From Symbiodinium kawagutii (taxonomy: Eukaryota; Sar; Dinophyceae; Suessiales; Symbiodiniaceae): a stretch of DNA of 64,000 bases. Made by a program: the position numbers and the translations under genes. The notes under the pieces were generated by a model that made no database searches, was not told where the DNA came from, and saw only the letters and a program-made list of their open reading frames with translations. Positions 1-12,860 of the stretch are shown here, in pieces (the first letter of the stretch is position 1; the number at the start of each line of letters is the position of its first letter). Where the stretch lies: assembly GCA_009767595.1 (NCBI GenBank), contig VSDK01018014.1, positions 261,112 to 325,111 on the forward strand, given 5' to 3'.

Positions 1-380
1 CGGGTGGAAAGCCATGAACTCGGTAATTAGCCAACATGTCCCTGGGGGATCACAGGAGTTTTAACCACTGGGTCTGTGGTCTGCTTTGATCATGGTATAC
101 CTGGCAAGGACCCCTTTCAAGTGCGAATTTGCTTTGTTGTGAACATATCTCAGAAACACGATAGGTAACATCAAGTTCGTGCCGCGTAAACAGTTTTTTA
201 AAAAAACTTTCTGCATTGAAAGTCAAGACAGAGGCGCGAACCAGCAAGTTGGTATATATCCTCTATCATAGTTGGCTATTAACCATTTTTTGCCATCAGT
301 ATTAACCATTGATTAAATTTGATTAACCTATCTCCCAACAGCACCTGAAGAATGATGCTTGGATGGCTCTGGTGATACCT

Positions 381-496
381 GGCTATGGGTCAGTTCACCC
401 TGTACCCTGGTTCCTGCTCCATTAACCGGGCTGTGTTCCCCATCATGGTTGGTGATTGTCCCCCACTAGTTGGTTGATCAATATTGACCCATAGCC
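381..496 (+). mobile_element. Family A inverted-repeat element, copy 1
   Basis: Begins GGCTATGGGTCAG and ends ATTGACCCATAGCC, giving 13-bp imperfect terminal inverted repeats. Interior shares CCTGGTTCC, ATTAACC and ACTAGTTGGTTGAT with the other copies. Flanks TACCT and ATACT, only an approximate target duplication. Confidence 0.7.
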
Positions 497-581
497 ATAC
501 TAGATTGTCTACCAATAGTTGGTTGCTGATCTACCCTATCAGTTGGTTGATTAATATCCGCCTATAGATGGTTGGTAATAT

Positions 582-696
582 GGCTGTGAGTCAAAACCCC
601 GTACCCCTGGTTCCCCTATCATCAACCATTGTTTTCCCTTTAAACTGGTTGGTTATTATCCCCCATTAGTTGGTTGATTAATGTTGACCCATAGCC
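582..696 (+). mobile_element. Family A inverted-repeat element, copy 2, with perfect TSD
   Basis: 115 bp, GGCTGTGAGTCAAAACC to TGTTGACCCATAGCC, bounded by TAATAT on both sides (576-581 and 697-702). The best-preserved copy. Non-autonomous; no coding capacity. Lies just past the TNPO3 stop. Confidence 0.85.
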
Positions 697-726
697 TAAT
701 ATCGACCCGTTGAATCTAGTGATGGT

Positions 727-804
727 CTACCCCAACCAGTGAAACTGGAGGCGAGGATCTCCCACCGTGACCCGGCGCACCGCCCCGAAGCCACTCAGCA
801 AGAC
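727..804 (-). CDS. TNPO3: TNPO3 terminal exon 35
   Basis: [34 protein letters not shown], stop TAG at 727-729. The start aligns with CWALRDFTRLFR at the human C-terminus; about ten residues longer. Phase 0 fits exon 34. Other frames of this GC-rich block are less open. Confidence 0.6.
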   Translation of the reverse strand, partial: VLLSGFGAVRRVTVGDPRLQFHWLG

Positions 805-3800
805 CTCGGTGAATGGTTGCCGTTGAGCACATGTCGTTGGTTGTGTGACCCGGTTGCTGTTGAGGGGCCATGGGATGCCTTGGGTTTGAGCATCACTAGG
901 GTACAAGAATAGGGCATCACGATGATAATAGGGAATCACAATAATACTAGGGAATCAAAATAACACTAAGGAATCACAATAATACTAGGGAATCACAGTA
1001 GGTACAAATAAGGGATAATAACCAACAAAGATAGGGAATTGCCATGGGTACGAGATTTTCACCCACAGCCATGTGACCAACCATAACTCCTTCGCTGTGA
1101 TTGTTATCATTACAATACGACCAATGGATACCAAAGGCATCATGGTCCAGAACATCGTCCATCCGTGCCCTTGGCCCTGTTACAGTGTTGATCATTGTCA
1201 TGTAATCAATGAGGATGAATAGGATGATGTTTCACTATACCGAATCTTTCTGGTCTGGTTACTCACTGATTATTGCTCATGAATAGGCATTCACTAGTTT
1301 TAGTTCATTGATATAACTAGATGTTAATGGCAGTCATAAATTCAACCATCATGTTCAACAGTTGGGCAGTGATAACCTGTCAAAGTGAGAGGAATTAACC
1401 ATCAATGCATCCTTGGGAGGTCAGTTATCTTTGACCATACACCCAGAGTCCTAGGGGTTTCACTGATCCATGCTTAGCAAAGCTGCAAAAGCAAGTTCTT
1501 CCAACCGCAGCAGCTGTGTTCACCCAATGGCTCTGACCCACCCCGAGCTTTTGCGCTTCCAAACTGGGACATTGAACCGCCTCTGAAAAAAATATTCAAC
1601 AACATTGCACGCCTCCGCTCCATCCCACTCACATCGCTGCTCTTTAACCATTTCGCACACAGCGCTGTGTCCTAGGCAGCGCATACACCAACTCCACTCG
1701 CAGTTTTTCGTTGGTGCAGAATGTGCCAATTTTGCACAATAAAGAGCTGACAGTTGGTGGATTGAACAGATCCTTCGCAACCAGTTGTGATCAATTTCTC
1801 GGGTCATCAAATCTTGAAGTACATAGATATGAAACAAAAAAGTGACCCCAACTGCCAGCAACCTAGTAAAACTTGGAACTTCAACAGGATAGAGCCACTC
1901 TGATTGTATCATATGCGCTGTGATCTTGCGACCAACAACAAATTAAGACACTCACTGCATGTTTATTTCAATGCTGCAGCTTCGGTCAAAAAGTATTGTA
2001 ACCAGACCAAACCAGTACAGTTCATGAATGCTCACATTTCAAAAGCGCAAAGTCTTTGGATAATGTGTTGGTGGAATCTACCGTACCACAATGTGCTGAA
2101 TCAAACTCAAGTGACCTTCTCAAAGAGTTGGAACTGGCTGGTGGTTTAAGCATCCCTTTGAAAAATATTAGTCAACCAACCAACCAACCAACAAACCATT
2201 GGGTAATACTAGGGAAAATAAAATGTCTTAAAAACCAGCAACCAGGGAAGATGTTGGAAGATTTCCCGACCCCACCAAAGCACCTCCGAAGAAACTGAGG
2301 ACTGTTCACCCACCACTGAACTATTGCACATTGTGAGACCATTTTGGGGATCAACACACATCGATTTTGTCCTCATGTGTGGGTGGTGCGAGTTCAGTAG
2401 AACGCCTATGAACCACCAGCAAAGGCAACACCAAAACCACCAACAACAACCACCAGCATCACGGCCAAAACTAACCAGAATCCATCAACGATGGTTCATA
2501 TTGACTACTGGTGGTTCATTTCATACCTTTGCTATGAATAGCGGTATAGATTCGTGATGATGGTATCTATATGCAGCATGAATGGTATAGATTTGCTATG
2601 AATGGTGGCCACCTTGCTCATAGTAATCTATTCGGAATGCCACCGTGACTTCAGTTGGCGGCTCGGCTTTTTGCCATGCGAAGTTTCCAAGTCTGTGGCT
2701 AACCAGGGCCAGCGGCACCAAACTGTTGGACATCAATAAATCCATGGCTCGGTGCAAACGTGTATCCTGGATTATCCTGGAACCAAAGAATTAAACATGG
2801 TAGGTAAGGTTCACCATGCCAACAAAAAGGCACATGATCGCATCCTAAGTGCCAACTATAGTTGTTCCTATGCCCTGTGGGTAGACAAATCGAAATATGA
2901 TGAAATAAGTCTCTCTGTTAAGACCTGCCACGATCCCTGGCACCCCCCTGCTTGATCAATTGGCGCAAATGCATTCTTCGATCATGCTAAAACCTGGACT
3001 GGAGAATGATGATGTGATAGAAAAAACTGTCTTAGACTGCTCGACTGATATGGCACGAACAAGCGTGTAAATCATGATCTACAAGGTATATGCAGTTCGC
3101 CGTACACGGTGCACACACACACACACAAACCAATGTAATTACTGGCAGTTACAAGAATCGCAATGGTGCAAGGGTGGAATAACTGCTACATCTCAAGTGC
3201 ACTCAGCTGAAAGTCATGCATATCATGGATCAAACATGATCAAACCATTGTCTTTTTGGATTCTGTGCACGAGCTACTTCCTTCTACGGCCACCAGCGCC
3301 CGAATCGTTCTGACCGCGACTTCTCAGGAGGACCTGTTCACATCGATAGCAGAGATCCTGCAGGTCACATGGGGATAGCGATAACAGCGCACCTTTCAAA
3401 AATTTTGACACGCTCTGATGGTTTGCCTGTGGCTAGGGTGAGTGTCAGGCTATCTTTGACTCATTGAGGCAAGGGCACGTGGATAGGATTGGATATTTGC
3501 AATGTATGATAGGGACCTCAAATGACTAAAAAACAGAACATAAGCGAATTCCGAAGTCAAACTTTTTTTGATCGACATGCTCCAACTTGGATCTGCTGGA
3601 GGCAATCATTGGCTCTGTAAAACCTGCTTTCAAAGTGATCAAATGTCATTGATGTGCTTTTTGTACATTTCCAGAAGCATCTGCATGTATATTTTGTATA
3701 TGCACAAATGTGTGTATGTGCATTCAAATGTATAAATATGTATATACCATAGTATATACACAGGTGTAAGACCTATATGTATGCGGTGAGTGTATTGTGT

Positions 3801-6800
3801 TTCTTCATATGTCAGGCATCATAGTCAAAGAGATCTGTGCTAGGATCAACTTGAAGATGCAACAAAAAAGCATCAACAACACAACAATCCATATGTTGTT
3901 ATAATATGTTTGTAACTGGCTACTAGTTTGTATGTGGTCAATAGTTCATTGGCTACCAGTATGAAAAAATGTTGTTCTTAATTATGTCTCTCACAACAAC
4001 CACATTCATCGTCATCAATCATGGCTATTCATCGTTTTGTGCCAGCAACTGTTGTCAATCACCATTTCATAGTAGCAACAGTCACAGTACTAGCAACCAA
4101 TGTTGGCAACAGTTGTTAGCAAGCATTATTTGCAACCATGACTAACAACCATAATCAGTAATATGTCTTCATAATCCATGTTCACAAGCAATTACCAAAC
4201 ACTGATAGTCCCAAGAAGTAGTGTCAATCATTATTCATAATCCATGTTGACAATAACCATTAGTTTCCAATACCCTCTGGTAATCCTTCCCTTATCCACC
4301 AATGAACTTCATGCATTCCTAGGGTTTCTCCGTGTTTTCCTATAAATTTCCCAAGGATAAAGTGATTTTCCATGGTTTTCCCATGGTTTTCCCGTTTTCC
4401 TCACTTTCCATGGTTTTCCCATGGTTTTCCTCAATTTCCCATGGTTTCCCTACGGTTTTCCCACGGTTTTCCCATGGTTTCACCAGGCATCCATCCCTGC
4501 CGACGTCGTGTCGCACCTGGATCGCCTCGTAGAGACGTTGGTCGTCCCCGTTGACGATGTGCTCCCCGAACTTCTGCAGCTCGGCCTGGCGAGGCGAAAA
4601 CCCTTGGGAAAACTGGGTCAAACCGTGGGTTTTCCTCGGATTTACCATGGATTTTCGCAGGAAACAGCGGGAAACAGATAAAACTGTGGAATTTATGAGG
4701 GAAACCAGCACATCCCTAGGGAATTTTTAAGGAAAACGATCAAAAGATGAGAATTTACCGTGAGTTCACCATGATCACCCTGGTAAAAGCATGTAAAAAA
4801 CCGAGAGTTTACCATTACCCTAGTGATACGCTGGGGTTTACGAGGCTTATGGTTCCCCTATGGTTCACCTATGGTCGATCTTAGAGATCAACATCGACAA
4901 TTAATGTTTGCTTTCGACAATAAGTACCGGCTAAGCACAGTTTTTGACAATCAATACTGAATGATAATTGCTCATTACCAACGATCATCACAAAATGATA
5001 GCTGTGACTGCGACTATTAACAGTCATGGATGATGATTAGCTAATTAGATTGGGAATCATAAATCGCCAAGGCTGAAAATATCCAAGAAGCATCAATCTT
5101 TGACGACGAGTCTTACAACTTTTATTCGAAGTTCAGGGGATAAATGCCCAACAAGCCAACAACCCATCGCTGATGAGAATATCAAGCAGGGCTTTTGGAA
5201 AGTGATCATGTACAGGTATCCGCACACTCACACATGTGAAAAAATACGTATTCATGTAAAATAGATACGTGCGAGTATATTCGGACAAACACGTCCCTTG
5301 CTAGTCCGGAGGAAGAGCACCAAGAGTAAAATTGTTCGAGGTTAAATACTGGTGAAAAGCAATCACCTGTCAATCCGTGGGTGGGTCTTATTGCGGTTTG
5401 ACATCAACTTGTTTTGCATAATTCACGTACTTAGAAGGAGGCATACATGCCTGTGTCCTTGTACCACTTTTGATAGACGTAGATACTGGTGCAAAATAAA
5501 TGTACTCATAAGAAAAACAATGCACGTTGCATTCAAACAATGTATGTTTATCCACTACCAAATGCATCAATGAAGTATCTTACGGTATCTTCACCGCCCT
5601 GATAGTCTCGACAACACATTTCCAACCAGTTTGGCAAACATAAACTTGTATGTGTATGAGAATTCACAGTTAGTTGTATTCATATGTCAAAGGACACATA
5701 CAAATAATTTCTGACAAGCAAACACATTAAGATATTAGCATTTGACATCATTTTATATTCTATGGCATTTTTTTCTTATGGCATGCCTTCTATCCCCATG
5801 ATGGTAGATATTCTATCCCAATTTTCGCTAGCCGTTCTATCCTAATGATGCTTAGCATTAGCCATGATGAAATACTACCATCATCAGGATGCCAATATCT
5901 TGAAACCAATAGCTAAGCATCATTAGGCAATCCATCAGTAGCTATGAACCGAGATAACCAACATAGTAACCAACATGTTGTTTACAATAGCTAATGTTTA
6001 TATTCATAACTATTAATCGAGATATTCGCAGATTTATGTAAACATTTCTCGGTCATTAGCTACAACAAGGTAATTGACATTGGCTATTAACCAACATATT
6101 CATCTCATGTTTGCTACCAATACCTTGAAACCAATAGCTAAGCATCATTAGGTAATCCATCCCTTGCTATTGACCGAGATAACCAACATAGCTATTCATG
6201 TTGTATCATTGGGTAACCATCATCATAGCTATTCATGTTGTAACCAACATATTCATCTCATCTTTGCGACCAACATCTTGAAACATCTCTCCCGCACCTT
6301 GGAACCCACTGACGGTGGCAAGTGGGATAGACCCGCTTCCTGGGCGACGAACATCCGTGGGTTGATCCATGGTTAGTGGTTGATAGATAGTGGTTTGTAG
6401 TGGTTCATAGGCTTTAATAATGGCTATATATGTATAAATACATCTAACAATGGTTCATAGTGGTTGATAATTTCGGATCAATAATATGGATGACAGGGGA
6501 TAATCACTGACACTAATCCAAAGAAAACCGTATCAATTTTATCCATAGCCATGTTTCACCAACCAGCTATTCAGTTCGCCACTGTTGAAGCACCAGTGAC
6601 AAGGGGACAACACTTTAATCTCACAACACTTTGACCCGCGTGCTTTTCTTGGTAGCAACAAGCAACAATATCCAACAATCGAAGTTCTCATCAACATTGA
6701 TCACCAAAAAGAGCAGCCATTGATCCATTTATCCAATATCAAACCAAGTGGTCTACAGGAGATTGGTAAGAAACCACCAGAATTGATGGTCAATAAGCCA

Positions 6801-9800
6801 CTTTCCTGCAAAGTTTTCCTGCAACCAAACTTTCCTGGAGATTTTTCCTGCAACCAAATCCTATAACAAACCAAGCATTGCTTCGTAAACTTCACAACCA
6901 GCTGCCGCGATGACCGGACGCGTCATGACCAGCTGCTAACCATGAAGGGAACTCCTGGCTGAAGGCTGAGCGAACATGGTCCTGAGCGCCCCAAGTCCCC
7001 GAGGCGAAGTGGTGCTGAGGCCAGCAAGCTATGACGGAGCCGTCGCCTATTACACTCCGGCACACCTGGAAGTAGAAAATCCACTATCAGGTTTTTACTT
7101 CCAGGCGGCTATCTGTAATGTGGATTCTCTACTTATCAGGATTTTCACCTATTTTGTTTCCACCTATTTTGTTTGAAAGCTTATGGCTATCTGTAATGTT
7201 TGTTTTTTGAGCAAGAAAATGTGGTTTTCAGCTTCCAGGTTAGCTTGCCAAAGAGTCACTCATCCCTTGATCTTCAGAACTCGTGACTCAGTTTGCCTGC
7301 AATGTCATGCGAGGTGTATGCTTTCAATTCACTGTAAATTCAAAGTCATAATTACCAAAACCTTTTGGAATCAAATTCTTGGCCGAATATCAACGATGAT
7401 CTGTTTCATAGTTGAATTTTTCAGGGCCACTTCAGTTGAGTGGATTGGCGCACAGGCCAAGGGCTGGGTGTTTAAAACTTTCCGTTTTAAAACTACTTAC
7501 AGCAACCGTAGACCCTGGTATTTTTGTTTCTTTCATTTTGTTTCTCACTACATCTCACTATCTATCCCAAAAGCCCATGTCCAGGTGCTTTTGACAATTT
7601 GGCTGAGCCTGTCTAGCTAATCCAGCCATTGGCAGTCTTGGGTATTTGCATGGGACATTTGCTGCCACTGAAACGGGGAAAGGAGGCCGACCCAGCTATG
7701 GGAAAAGCCCGCTGGCACCAAGCTTGATGCCAATTGATATCTGGAAATTAAACATTGTGAACATTTATAAAACTAATATTGAGGAATATCTCGAGCTCAG
7801 ATTTTCCCACCACCAAGCAACCCCTCTTCAAGCAGGCCCTGGGCATAGCCATTGTAGTCAAGCAATTGCCACCGGCCTCCACAACTTCGCTGCCCAGGGG
7901 CCAGGATGGAAGGGATGGAGTCCTGCACGTATTTCGTGGGAACTCCAGCGATCAATCGGAAGATCGCTTGAACGAAGCCGGGAGCCACCTGTCGAGCTCG
8001 GGCTCAACCCTGGGCCCCTTGAAACAGCGCGGCAGCGCAAGGATGAAGCTCCACTCCTTTTAGTAATGGTTACTTGATGGTTAATAATGACTAATAATAA
8101 TATGGTTGATTAATGATTAACTAATGGTTAATAGTGATTAATAATGTTTGATAGTGGTTAATAACAGAGATTCACAAGGGAGAATCACCACCAAAAGAAT
8201 GGTTAAACAACTACATGGCCATTTTAGTAAAACTACCATGGAAGCTCAAAATCTGCCGTTGAAACCAGCTATGGCTTGGGTGGATTCACCGCTGTCAGGG
8301 TGTTGTGACAAACGCCAACCAACCATACCAAACACCATGGAATACCAAACACCACGGAATCCCGGACATAGGCTTACCACTAAGCTCTCTGATAGCCCAG
8401 CTGGCCCAGTTTTTCTCATACAGCACACACAACACATGTCTCAGCTCAGGTCTTGGAAAAATACTCTCCAATCGTGGGTCTGTATCAAGAGATGTGGGAC
8501 GCCAACCCCAACAATTTCTGCGTTTGCAGCAAAAAATTGCCTATCAACAGATACACACACACACACACAATTTTGGGCCTTCCCAACTTTGATGTATTTT
8601 GATACATCCCCAACTGGTGAAACGGCAAGGTGATCACAACTGCAGGCAGACCCGTGACGATCTGTGGGTCTAGTGCGGCTTGCCGCACTGGGCTTTGCTG
8701 GATGCAAGACATAGCCACTTGCAAGCCCCACGACTGCAAGGGAGTCTTCATCAAACGCTTTGAAACGTTAGTTAGCGAGCATTGCAGTATATAATCGTGA
8801 TATGGTATGAGATAGCGTTGTTCTATGCACTATTGCATCGCATGTATCTATATTTAATCTGTGTGATTGATCGCTGCCATGCTTGGTAATGCATCCATAT
8901 TCACTTTGATTTCATCATCCCCATCGGGGCGGGCACAGCTGCCGCGTGACACAGCACAGCTGCGGATGCGAATTTCACCACAGGACCCGGACGAGGTCAG
9001 GGCACTGCGGCCACAAAACCAAGAAGTCATTCAATGGTATACCGACAGTAGACGGTATACCCTTCAAAGTCTATCTTCAAAGATCCTCAAAGATCCTCTC
9101 CGAGCTCGTGAAAAATGCCCGGTGCCCGAGCTCAAAGAAAACCGTCTCCATGGTATATCTCACCAAGCGCATGGTTGCCAGCACTGCATCAGCCCCTGGA
9201 TGCTTTTCCAGCAACTTGGACTTGTTCTTGTCGCAATGATCTTGATGTGCAGAGCGAATCTGAATGATGTCGTCCACCGTCAACTCTCGGGTTGCTTTCA
9301 TTGATTTCACTTCCTTCACTGCGTCCGGACGCGGGGAGTGAAAAGAACCTGGCACTTGCCACCCATCAGTGATGTAGAAAACCACTTGTGCTCCCAGATG
9401 CACCACTGGAGTGGAAGGACCAACCCGAAGCTGAGGAGAGCCACCGGACTCGACAGACCAGGAATCTCTTGGAGCGGACAGGAAATGGCCGAAGGTCCAA
9501 GGAATACTGGGAGACCCAAAGATATGCTGAGGACCCCCGAACCAGCATGCCACGTGCGCAAGGGCTGTAGCAACTTCCAGGGAAATCTGCTCCAGTTGTT
9601 CCAGAGGTATATGCTGTGTTGCATCTACCTGCAGGTCGCCCTCTTCGTTCTGTAAGCCGACCAACTGCAACAATGGGCTAACATTCTGTGCCACTGCGGT
9701 CAGTCGTTCATGGCGATCATGGAGATGAGACAACTCGGAGACGATTTTTCCGTCCGCAGAGACCATGCGGCATTTCTTGGCCTTCAACTGAACGGCCGAT

Positions 9801-12184
9801 GCATCTGCAAGTTCGTGGATAGAAGAAACCTTTGCAGACTCAAAGAGGATATCTCCAGCAAGACTATGTACTGTCACTGACACGTCCATCTGGCAGTTGA
9901 ATCCTTGAGAGGCAACTCAGGAATCGGTTGCAAGCGGCAAGTGAGGAACAACGCCCACTTGAGCCTGCGCCAACCAAAGATATCCAAACAATCCACAGAA
10001 TCTGACAAGTTGGGGTCCTGCGGGGTCATCCATGAATAGATGGTTGCAGCAATCCATTAACCCACAAGTATCAATAAGAATGTGATTCCTTGAACAACCA
10101 CCAATCATCAATGATTATCATCAACATGGATGATGATCAATTCCTGGCACGTGAAAGCAAAGCTGTATTGAATTTACACAAGGTTGGTCAGCCCTGCAAG
10201 CACCCAACAACTGGGCAAAGAATCCCTGCGAACAGACTTGCTTGACATTTGAAACTATGAAGTTTCGAACCTATCTTCAGTATCATCCATCAACATAATT
10301 GAGGTCCCTGATTAGTATATGCACAAATTACTGTATACACATGAAATATTCACACTTGTACAACATATTCACACATCATCACAGCACCTGCACACATACT
10401 GTGAACCATACTATGAACCCAAACCAAATAATACAGTACCTTCTATGACAAATATTTATGAACCAACCAAAAATCCAAAGACATACATAGTTCAAATCCA
10501 ACGTCGCAAGTGGCACTGAATCGATGAGGTTCAACTGATGACGATTGATAAGAGAGAGTAGCTGGATCCCGGGAGCGCATTACCTTTCCTAGAAGAACAA
10601 TCATATTCTCGGGTTTCGGGGCAGCCAGCTTGGTCAACCCGAAAGAACAACTCGAAGGGTGCGAACACATTCAAGCTCCATCTGTAAATCCATCTTTAAT
10701 TTGTCCTTGTGCAATCTTGTGTATTATTCTGGCTGCACTTTACGTCAGATTTCTTCGGTACTTTTTATTTGTTTCAAATTGAAGGTAAGCCCCAGAAACC
10801 TATGAAACAATCGTTTGGCTTGATTAATCCTTGCGGCGCTGAAGAGTGGGGTTCCTTTGGGGCTGGAATGCTTAGGCTCCCAGAAATACCAGGTGTCTGG
10901 ATTGTCCTGGTTGTTTGGGATTCTGCCCATTTTTGGATTAGCAAAGCAGCACTATGAACAACAATAATCCTGGGGATTTGGCAACTCCTTCGGCACTAAA
11001 ATCGACTATATATATTCAATTAACAAAGCACTACTAGCAAAATAATGTGGTTCTCAGCCCAGGTGGGTCCATGATGATCAGGTGAGTTCGAAGCCGCCAA
11101 AGCGAGAATGGATCTCCAACAAGTGTTGTTGTTCGCTATCAATAAAGTTCGTCAGCCTCATCCTTTCCTCGTTCAAAATTATCCTCTTGGAATCACGGGG
11201 TCCCAGCAATGTTGGGTCTCAACTTGATTCGGATCGCCCCAGCATTGCGTCTCCGGGCAGCCCGATGCCTGTAAAGCGTGTGGCTGCAGCATCTGCCCAA
11301 TAGTCGCCTTGGACTCATCCTGAGCGCAACCAACATGAGCGCAAAGCGGCCAGGTCCACCACCCACCAAAAGCCAGCAGCCAGCAATGACAACAACAGTA
11401 ACAGCAGCAACTTGACAGCATGTCTTCCACTTCTCGTGCCACCAAGGATCGAAATATCTACGACCCCGTTTGCCAGTCTCTGCAATGTGCGACAGAACAG
11501 ACTCGATAAAGGCGATGATGGCCTGCCAGAGCAGAAAATCCAGCTTTGGAGGCATAGTTTTGAAATGATGATGGCGAACAAGGAGGTGGTTGATGAGCTG
11601 ATTCAAGATATGGTGTACAACAATTGATTGGTATTGCACACATTGCGGTATTTGAATTTGCCATTAGTGAATGATACAGCTCCAAGTGCTACCGCGATTC
11701 TCTTGGTCATGCCGCTTCAAACTGAGAGTATTCTGGGGCAAGAACTGGTCATTGATGGACATGTCTCAAAATTGGAGGATCAAATTACCTGCAAAGTAAC
11801 ACGTGATTCATGTTTGCCCGCCTCTCCACCCTTCACAGTGACTGATCATAATCAAGCCAATTCCTACCCAAATGCATCCACCCGAAAAAAAGGTTGAAAC
11901 ATCAACCATTTCATCACCATTTCGGCAACCAAAAATCCACCATTTGCCGAAGCAGCCGGCGCTGGTGGAGGCGCCTCGACAGCCTCTTTTTGTTGAACAA
12001 AAATGGCCAAACTCCACAGCTGCATGGTGGGCTGCAGGCTGGGAGACTCTAACCTGGGACCCAACGGACCAGAACCGGCGCCAAGCAGGCAGTAAAACTT
12101 GGACGGATGGGTATCCAATCATGGAAATTTGAAGTGTCACCATCAAATTGGTAGTGCAATTGTCATCGTCATCGTCATCACCAG

Positions 12185-12249
<65 letters not shown>

Positions 12250-12253
12250 CCAG

Positions 12254-12333
<80 letters not shown>

Positions 12334-12823
12334 CCAGCATCATCATCGTCATCATCACCAGCATCATCACCAGCATCATCGTCATCATCCTCATCACCAT
12401 CATCACCATCATCATCACCAGCATCACCATCATCATCACCAGCATCACCATCATCATCCTCATCATCATCATCATCATCATCGTCATCATCACCAGTATC
12501 ATCGTCATCATCATCATCATCATCATCACCAGCATCATCACCAGCATCACCAGCATCATCCTCATCACCATCATCACCATCATCATCACCAGCATCACCA
12601 TCATCATCACCAGCATCACCATCATCATCATCATCATCATCATCGTCATCATCATCGTCATCATCATCACCAGCATCATCACCACCATCATCGTCATCAT
12701 CCTCATCACCATCATCACCATCATCATCACCAGCATCACCAGCATCATCCTCATCATCATCACCAGCATCATCGTCATCATCATCATCATCATCATCACC
12801 AGCATCATCACCAGCATCACCAG

Positions 12824-12860
<37 letters not shown>

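Noticed and set aside
1520..1912. 130-codon minus ORF at 1.5-1.9 kb
   Set aside because: Cys/Trp-rich composition, no family resemblance, and it lies inside the last TNPO3 intron; probably chance.
7779..8063. Plus-strand ORF of 94 codons
   Set aside because: It is the antisense shadow of TNPO3 exon 31 and its flanks.
8867..9655. Plus-strand ORFs opposite the nested gene
   Set aside because: Shadows of the 270-codon minus ORF; that frame has the ubiquitin-like pattern, these do not.
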